Below are positions 17,105 to 24,867 of a stretch of 32,496 nt of DNA, piece by piece. Both the position numbers and the translations under genes were made by a program. The notes beneath the pieces were generated by a model. The model was not told the origin of the DNA, ran no database searches, and saw only the letters and a program-made list of their open reading frames with translations. The stretch spans positions 1-32,496 of the forward strand of contig LCJU01000005.1 in NCBI GenBank assembly GCA_000994815.1. The letters are read 5' to 3'. How positions within the stretch are numbered: the first letter of the stretch is position 1; every line of letters starts with the position of its first letter. The DNA is from a candidate division WWE3 bacterium GW2011_GWC2_44_9. Its GTDB lineage: Bacteria; Patescibacteriota; WWE3; UBA101185; UBA10185.

Positions 17105-17116
17105 CTACCAAGAACC

Positions 17117-18331
17117 ATGCCAAAAGTACTGGTGGACAAAATAAAAATTGCAAAGTTTCTCACTAGGGGTGCGGAAGCGCTGTATCCCTCAAGCAGTGAG
17201 CTTAAAGCAAAATTAGAATCGGGCCAAAGACTTAGGGTGTATCAGGGATTTGACCCTACAGGACCCTATTTGCACGTTGGGCACGCCGTGGGCATCAGAG
17301 CGCTGCGGCTTTTACAGGAACTGGGCCATGAAGTTATTTTTTTAGTTGGTGATTACACCGCTAAAGTGGGCGATCCGGACAAAGATACCACACGCAAACT
17401 ATTAACCAACGAGGAAATTGAAACCAACATGCAAGGCTGGAAAAAACAAGTGGCAAAGCTTATTGACTTTGAAGGTGACAATCCGGTCCTGTTTATGCGC
17501 AACTATGATTGGCTCTCAAAATTAAATCTAGGCGACTTAATCAAACTCATGGCGCATGCCACAGTCCAACAAATGCTTGAGCGCGACCTTTTTCAAAAAC
17601 GGCTGACCGCGCAGTCCACAATTAGGCTGCAGGAGTTTATCTACCCGCTTATGCAAGGCTACGACAGTGTGGCTATGGAAGTGGACTTGGAGATAGGCGG
17701 CACTGATCAAACTTTTAACATGCTAATGGGCAGGCACTTGGTTAAGGAATACTTAGGCAAAGAAAAATATGTACGCACTAACAAAATGATGGACGCACCA
17801 GACGGCAGAACTATGAGCAAAACAAAGGGCAACGGCATAAATCTTTCTGACACGCCAAACCAAATGTACGGTAAGGCCATGTCTTACGACGATGCACACA
17901 TTCTAGTCGGGCTGGAGCTATTAACCGACACCACAGATCAAGAGCTGGTAGAAATCAAACAGGCTATGGATTCCGGCGCCAACCCCATGCTCTATAAAAA
18001 ACTAATGGCTAAACGCATTGTCGAACTGCTATATGGTAACCAAAGCGCCTGTCAAGCAGAAAAGGACTTTGTACAAACCGTTCAGCGCAAAACCGTTGCA
18101 GAGGATCGGATTGTTAGTGTGAATGCAGTCGGAACCATGCCAATTGCCGAATTCCTAAAACACGCACTGGCCGGCACACAATCCTCTAGCAACATTAAGC
18201 GGACAATGGAGCAGGGTGGGGTAGAAGTAAACGGCGGAAAAGTCACCGACCCAACTAAATCTTTTGACTTTGACCGGGCCGTGCTGGTAAAGTTTGGCAA
18301 ACGAGCTTTTTTTAGACCCCAAAAACCATGA
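17117..18331 (+). CDS. tyrS: Tyrosyl-tRNA synthetase
   Basis: LRVYQGFDPTGPYLHVGHAVGIRALRLLQELGHEVIFLVGDYTAKVGDP; GGTDQTFNMLMGRHLV; TMSKTKGNGINLSD; C-terminal S4-like domain. The track's TTG start at 17075 coincides with the -35 box. Confidence 0.95.
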   Translation: MPKVLVDKIKIAKFLTRGAEALYPSSSELKAKLESGQRLRVYQGFDPTGPYLHVGHAVGIRALRLLQELGHEVIFLVGDYTAKVGDPDKDTTRKLLTNEEIETNMQGWKKQVAKLIDFEGDNPVLFMRNYDWLSKLNLGDLIKLMAHATVQQMLERDLFQKRLTAQSTIRLQEFIYPLMQGYDSVAMEVDLEIGGTDQTFNMLMGRHLVKEYLGKEKYVRTNKMMDAPDGRTMSKTKGNGINLSDTPNQMYGKAMSYDDAHILVGLELLTDTTDQELVEIKQAMDSGANPMLYKKLMAKRIVELLYGNQSACQAEKDFVQTVQRKTVAEDRIVSVNAVGTMPIAEFLKHALAGTQSSSNIKRTMEQGGVEVNGGKVTDPTKSFDFDRAVLVKFGKRAFFRPQKP

Positions 18332-19242
18332 CTTGGTTACTATTAACCCTTGTAAGTCCCACCTTAAATGCGCTGGTAAATTTTATTGACAAATACATGC
18401 TTGAGCGGGTTATGAAAGGCCACGGCATTGGCTCGCTTACTATTATCTCTTCCCTAATGGGCTTACCAATAGCCTTGTTGATCCTATTAGTCAATCCACA
18501 GGTTTTTACTATTTCCCTCGGCCATGCTTTGCTTATTATGCTCAATGGGCTGTTTTATATCCTTTGGGTGCTGCCATACCTATACGCCTTAGACAAAGAC
18601 GAAGCCTCCATTGTTATGCCGCTTTTTCAACTAGCCTCCGTCATGAGTTTTATACTGGCATACATCTTTCTTGGGGAAACATTAACTATCACCCAAATGC
18701 TTGGCTGTGTGCTGGTACTGGCTGGCGGTGTTGGCATCTCGCTGGAAAAAGTTGAAGGCAAGGTGAAAGTAAAAACCGCGGTACTTGGTTTGGTACTGCT
18801 TTCGTGTTTTTTTATTGCGGTAAGTGGCGTGATTTTTAAGTATATCGCGTTGGAAGAAACCTTTTGGGTAACATCTTTTTGGGAGACTATTGGTATCTTT
18901 CTTTCTACCATCCCACTTTTTGCCGTTAAAAGTTATAGAACTCAATTTGCTAAAGTTATAAAGTCAAATGGCCCAAAAGTCCTGCTGATTACTACCGGAT
19001 CTGAGCTTTTGGTTGCCGCAGGCAGGTTGGCGTTAAATCTCGCTACACTCCTTGTTCCAATAAGTTTAGTCTACTTTGTGGACTCCGGTTTTAGCCCATT
19101 TTTTGTTTTGGTCTATGGCATAGTACTCACCAGGCTTTTTCCAAGGTTTGTTAAAGAAAAAATTGACCGTGTGAGCATCGCCAAAAAACTTATTGCGATC
19201 TGCGTTATGTTTGCCGGCACTTTTGTGCTTTCGTTTCTTTAG
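18328..19242 (+). CDS. EamA/DMT-type transporter
   Basis: Polytopic: DKDEASIVMPLFQLASVMSFILAYIFLGETLTITQMLGCVLVLAGG; ATGA overlap with tyrS. Confidence 0.8.
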   Translation: MTWLLLTLVSPTLNALVNFIDKYMLERVMKGHGIGSLTIISSLMGLPIALLILLVNPQVFTISLGHALLIMLNGLFYILWVLPYLYALDKDEASIVMPLFQLASVMSFILAYIFLGETLTITQMLGCVLVLAGGVGISLEKVEGKVKVKTAVLGLVLLSCFFIAVSGVIFKYIALEETFWVTSFWETIGIFLSTIPLFAVKSYRTQFAKVIKSNGPKVLLITTGSELLVAAGRLALNLATLLVPISLVYFVDSGFSPFFVLVYGIVLTRLFPRFVKEKIDRVSIAKKLIAICVMFAGTFVLSFL

Positions 19243-19245
19243 GAC

Positions 19246-19274
19246 TTCACATTTTGTAAAGTCGCGTGTAAAAT
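19246..19274 (+). promoter_or_regulatory. Promoter TTCACA-17-TAAAAT, 6 nt before GTG 19281
   Basis: TTCACATTTTGTAAAGTCGCGTGTAAAATCCACTTGTGG. Confidence 0.55.
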
Positions 19275-19280
19275 CCACTT

Positions 19281-19400
19281 GTGGCTTCAATTAAAAACCT
19301 GCACAAACACGCTAAAAAAACCGACCTGTATAAAAAAGTCTTGGTGGTGATGGCATCTCTCGCCCTTTTGGCCACAACGGTTCTGCCTTTTGTCCTTTAA
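19281..19400 (+). CDS. Small single-TM protein, 39 aa (not in ORF track)
   Basis: (M)ASIKNLHKHAKKTDLYKKVLVVMASLALLATTVLPFVL*: basic N-terminus plus one hydrophobic helix, downstream of a promoter-like sequence. Confidence 0.55.
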   Translation: MASIKNLHKHAKKTDLYKKVLVVMASLALLATTVLPFVL

Positions 19401-19411
19401 CCTTATGGTGG

Positions 19412-19420
19412 TGCTAAAAT
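19412..19420 (+). promoter_or_regulatory. recG extended -10 TGCTAAAAT, 9 nt before ATG 19430
   Basis: GGTGCTAAAATCTAAAAGCTATGGC. Confidence 0.5.
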
Positions 19421-19429
19421 CTAAAAGCT

Positions 19430-21451
19430 ATGGCAACGTACACCGGCAAAACGGGCGTTAGATATATCCCAAAAGTGGGGCCAAAATTTGAGCGGGAGCT
19501 GGAGAGGTTTGGCATTAAAACAGTGAGCGACCTTTTGTATCATTTTCCCTTTAGGTACAACGATTACTCCAACCTGTCCAGCATTGCGGAAGCCAAACCA
19601 GACGAGATTGTTTCCATAACAGGAACAATGGCTAAACCGGTGAACGTTCTTGCCAAAAACGGCAGGAGGCTTACCATTAGTCAGTTGGCCGACGCAACCG
19701 GCCGCATGACGCTTATTTGGTTTAACCAGCAGTATTTGAGAAACATACTTAAAGCTGGCGAGCAATATAGTATAAGCGGCAAAGTCTCTTTATATAACGG
19801 TAAAAAATGCATTTTTGCTCCGGAATATGAAGAAGGGGAGGGTGGAACAAAAACCGGCCGACTTATTGGCGTTTATCCGGCATCATACGGCATATCATCT
19901 AAATTCCTGCGCTCTAGGATTAACGACGTCATACCAAACTTTGTAGCTGACGAATTTTTGCCTGAAGAGCTGCTAATAAAATATGGCTTACCTTCTTTAC
20001 ATAAAGCTCTCATGTATATGCATTCTCCAACTACTTTAGCAGAAACAACAAAAGCCCGTGAGCGCTTTGCCTATGAAGAAATGCTCTTGGAGCTACTGGG
20101 TGTTCAGCAAAGAAAAAGCGACTGGAAAAAAACGGCTGCCGGCTGTAGGATTCTATGTGAACCCTACAAAAACCAGCTAACCGACTTCATAGCTAAATTG
20201 CCGTTTGCGTTGAGCCCCAGCCAGCACAAGACGCTCGTCGATATCTTTGCCGATTTTGAGAGGGAGCATCCAATGAACAGACTTCTGGAAGGCGATGTGG
20301 GCAGCGGCAAAACCGTTGTTAGCCTAGTGGCGGCGTACGTAGCTTATCTAAACGGATATAAAACTGTGCTAATGGCACCAACCGAAATCCTGGCCACCCA
20401 GCATTATGCAACTTTTACCAAACTGTTTAACCATTCTGGCGTTAAAGGCCTAAAATTGGTTCTTAAAGACGCCTCGGCAAAGGACTACGATAACTCTTTT
20501 GACATCGCTATCGGCACACACGCACTGCTTTACACTAAACAGCAACTAACCAAACTTGGCCTTGTAGTAATTGACGAACAGCACCGGTTTGGCGTTGAAC
20601 AAAGAACTTTCCTGCTTGAGTCAACCGACAAAATCGGCATACCAAACATGCTGGCGATGACCGCAACCCCAATTCCAAGAACCCTTGCGTTAACCCTTTA
20701 TGGTGACCTTGACATATCAACCATAGACCCGCATACCAGCAAGGGTAGAAATGTTGTAACAAAGGTGGTTACAGCCGATCAGCGAGCCAAAGTATATGAC
20801 TGGCTAAAATCGCACAATCAACAAACCTTTATCGTCTGTCCGTTCATTCAGGAGTCGGAAAACGCCGACTTTGAAAACGTAAAAGCGGCAGAAAGCGAGT
20901 TTATCAAGCTTAAAAAGATTGTTCCGGCGGACAAAGTCGCCTTAATTCACGGCCGTATGCCCGCTAAGGACAAAAATCACGCACTGGACTTGTTTAGAAC
21001 CGGAAAAATCACATATCTGGTTTCCACACCAGTAGTAGAAGTGGGCATAGATGTTCCGGACGCCGCCGTGATAGTAATAGAAAGCGCCGAAAGATATGGT
21101 CTAGCTTCACTGCATCAGCTTAGGGGCAGAGTGGGTAGAAGAGGGGATAAAGGCTTTTGCTTTTTGATGTACTCTGGCAAGTTTAAAGCCTCGTTTGACA
21201 GGCTAAAACATATGGAGCGCATCGCTAATGGCCTCGAGCTGGCCGAGCTGGACTTAAAACTTAGAGGCCAGGGCGACATTTACGGAACAATGCAAAGCGG
21301 CATAAAAACCTTTAAAATAGCAAACGTCTACGACATAGAATTGCTACAAAGGGCAAAAGAGGATGCGGAGCTGCTTGCTAACGATCTTAACCGATATCCA
21401 GCATTAGTCAACAAATTAATGGAAAAGGGTAAATATATAGGCAACAACTAA
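19430..21451 (+). CDS. recG: ATP-dependent DNA helicase RecG
   Basis: GDVGSGKTVVSLVAAY...MAPTEILATQHY...VIDEQHRFGVEQR...LAMTATPIPRTLALTLYGDLDIS...QLRGRVGRRGDKGFCFLMY. Confidence 0.96.
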   Translation: MATYTGKTGVRYIPKVGPKFERELERFGIKTVSDLLYHFPFRYNDYSNLSSIAEAKPDEIVSITGTMAKPVNVLAKNGRRLTISQLADATGRMTLIWFNQQYLRNILKAGEQYSISGKVSLYNGKKCIFAPEYEEGEGGTKTGRLIGVYPASYGISSKFLRSRINDVIPNFVADEFLPEELLIKYGLPSLHKALMYMHSPTTLAETTKARERFAYEEMLLELLGVQQRKSDWKKTAAGCRILCEPYKNQLTDFIAKLPFALSPSQHKTLVDIFADFEREHPMNRLLEGDVGSGKTVVSLVAAYVAYLNGYKTVLMAPTEILATQHYATFTKLFNHSGVKGLKLVLKDASAKDYDNSFDIAIGTHALLYTKQQLTKLGLVVIDEQHRFGVEQRTFLLESTDKIGIPNMLAMTATPIPRTLALTLYGDLDISTIDPHTSKGRNVVTKVVTADQRAKVYDWLKSHNQQTFIVCPFIQESENADFENVKAAESEFIKLKKIVPADKVALIHGRMPAKDKNHALDLFRTGKITYLVSTPVVEVGIDVPDAAVIVIESAERYGLASLHQLRGRVGRRGDKGFCFLMYSGKFKASFDRLKHMERIANGLELAELDLKLRGQGDIYGTMQSGIKTFKIANVYDIELLQRAKEDAELLANDLNRYPALVNKLMEKGKYIGNN

Positions 21452-21452
21452 T

Positions 21453-21998
21453 ATGATCAGAGTAACATCGGGCAGCGCAAAAGGCAGAAAACTGACAACA
21501 CCTCACAACACCCAAAAAGTAACGGCGGTAAAAGAGGTTGTCAAACTGGCTATTTTCTCCATTATTGGCGACCAAATCATAGATGCCAAATGCTTGGATT
21601 TATATGCCGGCAGTGGCAATCTCGGCATAGAAGCTTTAAGCAGAGGCGCTAAGCATTGTGACTTTGTGGATGATTGTAAACAAGCAGAAGAGGCAATCAT
21701 TAAAAATCTCCGCGCGACGGGCTTTACAGGCCAATCTGACGTACGCCGCATTGACACGCTAAAGTTTTTGGACGGAACAGGGACTACATACGATTTAATA
21801 TTTGCTGACCCCTATTACTCTCAATCCAACCTAAAGCACTTGATCAAGCTGGGGGTAGAAAAACTGAACAATGGCGGATACTTTTTTATCCTGTCTGCCA
21901 CTCAAGTGGAGTTTCCAACTCTCGATCGGCAAGTTTACATTCAAACACGAAAATATGGCAGGACTCTTTTGACCATATTAGTACCTCATCCAGCTTGA
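21453..21998 (+). CDS. rsmD: 16S rRNA (guanine966-N2)-methyltransferase RsmD-like
   Basis: MIRVTSGSAKGRKLTTP...VKLAIFSIIGD...CLDLYAGSGNLGIEALSRGAKHCDFVD...YDLIFADPYYSQ. Confidence 0.88.
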   Translation: MIRVTSGSAKGRKLTTPHNTQKVTAVKEVVKLAIFSIIGDQIIDAKCLDLYAGSGNLGIEALSRGAKHCDFVDDCKQAEEAIIKNLRATGFTGQSDVRRIDTLKFLDGTGTTYDLIFADPYYSQSNLKHLIKLGVEKLNNGGYFFILSATQVEFPTLDRQVYIQTRKYGRTLLTILVPHPA

Positions 21999-22005
21999 AC
22001 TAAGG

Positions 22006-22035
22006 TTGACAAAACCGCCAAAATCAATTTATATA
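22006..22035 (+). promoter_or_regulatory. rpmF promoter TTGACA-18-TATATA, 5 nt before ATG
   Basis: TTGACAAAACCGCCAAAATCAATTTATATAGTCCCATG. Confidence 0.6.
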
Positions 22036-22040
22036 GTCCC

Positions 22041-22190
22041 ATGCAAGTCCCAAAACGCAAAAGCAGCAAGAGCAGGGTAAGAATAAAGAAGAACTCACAC
22101 TATGTACGACCAACAATTCAGGTAGTAAAGTGTGAGAGCTGCGGCAGTCCAAAGCTTCCGCATCGAGTTTGCCCAAAATGCAAAAGATGA
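22041..22190 (+). CDS. rpmF: 50S ribosomal protein L32 (not in ORF track)
   Basis: MQVPKRKSSKSRVRIKKNSHYVRPTIQVVKCESCGSPKLPHRVCPKCKR*: L32 N-terminus and CxxC...CxxC zinc motif. Confidence 0.93.
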   Translation: MQVPKRKSSKSRVRIKKNSHYVRPTIQVVKCESCGSPKLPHRVCPKCKR

Positions 22191-22636
22191 ACAGGTTCCT
22201 TTCTTCGAAAGTAGATTCCAGGCATGAAGCCAGAAAACTAGCCCTTTTAAAGCTATATTCCGAGCTATATGGCGGGCAGGAAGGCCTACCCGAGGATTTA
22301 GTCTTTGAAATACCTCAAACAGCAGAAGCCAACCTAGCTCTACTGGAAACTATGGTTAAAGGTGTTAGGGCCAATTTAAGTCAAATAGACCAAATAATTA
22401 CCGAGTGCGCGCCGGAATGGCCTATAGACAGAATTGCCAAGCTTGATCTGGTAATCATGCGGGTGGCAGTTTATGAACTAATGGCGGCCGATATAAGCAA
22501 AAACGTTGTAATTGATGAGGCAATAGAACTAGCTAAAGAATTTGGAAGTGAGTCGTCAGGCAAGTTTGTAAACGGAGTTTTAGGCTCCGTAGTTGACCTG
22601 CTCCATAAAAAGGCGGCAGAACATGAAGAACAGTAA
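22187..22636 (+). CDS. nusB: Transcription antitermination factor NusB
   Basis: SRHEARKLALLKLYSELYG...PEWPIDRIAKLDLVIMRVAVYELMAADISKNVVIDEAIELAKEFGSESSGKFVNGVLGSV. Start at ATG 22187 (ATGA overlap with rpmF). Confidence 0.9.
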   Translation: MNRFLSSKVDSRHEARKLALLKLYSELYGGQEGLPEDLVFEIPQTAEANLALLETMVKGVRANLSQIDQIITECAPEWPIDRIAKLDLVIMRVAVYELMAADISKNVVIDEAIELAKEFGSESSGKFVNGVLGSVVDLLHKKAAEHEEQ

Positions 22637-22862
22637 TTTTAAAGATAAAGTCAAGCAAATCATCAGTAAAAAAGCCGGTGTTGAACCGTGCGATGTGGAT
22701 GAGGAGCTGTTCTTTGGCGACGACCTCAATTTAGGCGACATAGAACTAACCGAAATTCTGGAGGAACTAGAAGAGCTTTTTAAGGTGGAGCTTTTAGAGG
22801 ACCAGAGTAAAATTGAAAGTGTCAGAGATTTAATGGAACTGCTTGAGGAAAAACTGGAATGA
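22623..22862 (+). CDS. Acyl carrier protein-like protein lacking the phosphopantetheine serine
   Basis: VKQIISKKAGVEPCDVDEELFFGDDLNLGDIELTEILEELEELFKVEL...IESVRDLMELLEEKL: ACP-like size, acidity and helix II pattern at the acpP-rnc position; the DSL site reads GDI. Confidence 0.75.
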   Translation: MKNSNFKDKVKQIISKKAGVEPCDVDEELFFGDDLNLGDIELTEILEELEELFKVELLEDQSKIESVRDLMELLEEKLE

Positions 22863-23563
22863 TTGACCTTGCAGAACTGGCAAAAACCCTGCAAACAGCA
22901 ATACAGGATCACAGCCTCTTTGAAACGGCCTTTACACACAGGTCGTACCTAAACGAGCATCATGCCGTAAATACAAATTCCAACGAGCGGCTTGAATTCT
23001 TAGGTGACGCAGTACTGCAACTTCTCTCTTCTGACTACCTCTTTACCAACTTTCCAAACTCACCCGAAGGCGAACTTACAAACTATCGGTCGGCCATTGT
23101 GTGCACGCCGTCTTTGGCTCAAGAATCACAAAGGCTGGACTACGGCAAGTTCCTATTACTATCCAGAGGCGAAGAGTCCACAGGCGGCAGAACCAGGGAA
23201 TATATTTTAGCCAATACCTTTGAAGCGGTGCTTGGCGCTTTATATCTGCAAAACGGCTTGGACTTTTGCCGTGAATTTGTCAAAAGGGAGCTATTGTACA
23301 AAATAGACGACATTGTTAAGGAAGAAAAGTACAAAGACGCAAAATCCAAGTTTCAGGAGCTGGCACAAGAGAAGTTGGGCATTACACCAGAGTATGAGCT
23401 GGTAAGCTCGTGGGGCCTGGATCACGAGAAAACCTTTAAGATTGCGGCAAAAGTTGGAGGCAAAACATACGGGGAAGGCACTGGCAAAAGCAAACAAAAG
23501 GCAGAAATGGAAGCGGCGGCGGAGGCCTTAAACAAATTAACTGGCACCGGTCAAGCCCTGTAA
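22859..23563 (+). CDS. rnc: Ribonuclease III
   Basis: FTHRSYLNEH...NERLEFLGDAVLQLL...ANTFEAVLGALYLQ...C-terminal dsRBD (YKDAKSKFQELAQEKLGITPEY...GKSKQKAEMEAAAEAL). Confidence 0.96.
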   Translation: MIDLAELAKTLQTAIQDHSLFETAFTHRSYLNEHHAVNTNSNERLEFLGDAVLQLLSSDYLFTNFPNSPEGELTNYRSAIVCTPSLAQESQRLDYGKFLLLSRGEESTGGRTREYILANTFEAVLGALYLQNGLDFCREFVKRELLYKIDDIVKEEKYKDAKSKFQELAQEKLGITPEYELVSSWGLDHEKTFKIAAKVGGKTYGEGTGKSKQKAEMEAAAEALNKLTGTGQAL

Positions 23564-23640
23564 GGTTGATAATTCGAGCGTGTTTTCGCTATGTGAGAAT
23601 TTAGATGTACTCATCGGCTGATGCGCAGCGTCACACAGCA

Positions 23641-23675
23641 AACCACCTGCGTAAGCTGGTGGTTGTTGATTTTTG
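23641..23675 (+). terminator. Intrinsic terminator downstream of rnc
   Basis: AACCACC-T-GC-GTAA-GC-T-GGTGGTT stem with GTAA (GNRA) loop, followed by GTTGATTTTTG. Confidence 0.7.
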
Positions 23676-23694
23676 TCTATCTGACTGCTAGAAT
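23666..23694 (+). promoter_or_regulatory. rpsP promoter TTGATT-17-TAGAAT (TGC extended -10), 9 nt before ATG
   Basis: TTGATTTTTGTCTATCTGACTGCTAGAATTCCCGGGTCATG. Confidence 0.65.
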
Positions 23695-23703
23695 TCCCGG
23701 GTC

Positions 23704-23970
23704 ATGAGCATAAAAATACGATTAGCCAGAATAGGTAAAAGAAACGCCCCCACCTACAAAATTGTGGTAACCCAAACACGGTCAAAAAGAAACGGCAAGG
23801 TTCTTGCAATTTTAGGAGACTACAACCCAATAACATCAACTAAACCCGTGATTAACGCAAAAGGCATTGAAGACTGGGTTAAAAAAGGCGCGCTCGTGAC
23901 GGATGCAGTCAAGAGCTTGCTGGACGGCACATATACTTACCAAAAATATACTCCAAAAGCGAGCGCTTAA
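23704..23970 (+). CDS. rpsP: 30S ribosomal protein S16
   Basis: MSIKIRLARIGKRNAPTYKIVVTQTRSKRNGKVLAILGDYNP. Confidence 0.95.
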   Translation: MSIKIRLARIGKRNAPTYKIVVTQTRSKRNGKVLAILGDYNPITSTKPVINAKGIEDWVKKGALVTDAVKSLLDGTYTYQKYTPKASA

Positions 23971-23973
23971 CTT

Positions 23974-24213
23974 ATGAAAGACTTTATTGACTTTTTAGTC
24001 AAGAAAATAGTTAAAAACCCCGACGCCGTTAGCATTGATGAAACTTCCGAGGGCACAAATTTTATGTTTTTGATAAGCGTTGATCCTACAGACATGGGCC
24101 TCCTGATTGGCAAAGAGGGCAGAACCATAAATAGCATTAGAACTCTTGCTAAGGCTAGGGCAGTTAAAGAAAATATCTGGGTGGATGTAAACGTCAAAGA
24201 AACTCAAGTTTAG
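23974..24213 (+). CDS. khpA: KH-domain RNA-binding protein KhpA
   Basis: MKDFIDFLVKKIVKNPDAVSIDE...DMGLLIGKEGRTINSIRTLAKARA; between rpsP and trmD. Confidence 0.9.
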   Translation: MKDFIDFLVKKIVKNPDAVSIDETSEGTNFMFLISVDPTDMGLLIGKEGRTINSIRTLAKARAVKENIWVDVNVKETQV

Positions 24214-24867
24214 ATGCATAACTACTACGTTGTTACTTTATTTCCTGAACTGATTGAGCCATACCTGGCACATCTTCCGTTTAAGCGCGCCCTGGAAAAA
24301 AACTTAATCCAAGTGCGGCTTGTTAACTTGCGCGACTTTGCCATAGACAAACGGGGTACAGTAGACTCGCCGCCCTACGGAAGCGGACCCGGCATGATTC
24401 TTAGACCCGAGCCGTTATATAACGCCGTACAAAGTGTTGCTAAAGGATTAACAAACAACCCACGGATTATTTTTTTGACGCCGAGAGGCAAAACGTTTAA
24501 TCAGCAAATCGCCCAAGAAATTGCCAAAGCGGAAAACATGATATTGATATGCGGCAGATACGAGGGTTTTGACCAACGGGTGGTAGAAGAACTACAGGCT
24601 GAAGAACTATCCATAGGCAAGTATGTGTTATCAGGCGGCGAAGCCGCCGCAACAGTAGTACTGGAATGCTCCATTCGGCTTATACCGGGCGCCATTGACA
24701 ACGCTAAAGCCCTAGTAAACGAGTCTTTCAACACGGCCAACGTAGAGCATCCACAATATGCCCGACCGCAAACTTGGCGGGGTCGTAGCGTGCCAAAAAT
24801 TTTAACCGAGGGTCACCACAAAAAAATTGCGAGCTGGAAGTTGTCGGCTAAAGCTTGGGTAGAGTAG
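24214..24867 (+). CDS. trmD: tRNA (guanine37-N1)-methyltransferase TrmD
   Basis: VDSPPYGSGPGMILRPEPLYNAV...LTPRGKTFNQ...ICGRYEGFDQRVVEEL...LSIGKYVLSGGEAAA. Confidence 0.96.
   Translation: MHNYYVVTLFPELIEPYLAHLPFKRALEKNLIQVRLVNLRDFAIDKRGTVDSPPYGSGPGMILRPEPLYNAVQSVAKGLTNNPRIIFLTPRGKTFNQQIAQEIAKAENMILICGRYEGFDQRVVEELQAEELSIGKYVLSGGEAAATVVLECSIRLIPGAIDNAKALVNESFNTANVEHPQYARPQTWRGRSVPKILTEGHHKKIASWKLSAKAWVE

Noticed and set aside
17075-17116. ORF-track TTG start for tyrS (14 extra residues)
   Set aside because: This region forms the -35/-10 promoter; ATG 17117 gives the natural N-terminus.
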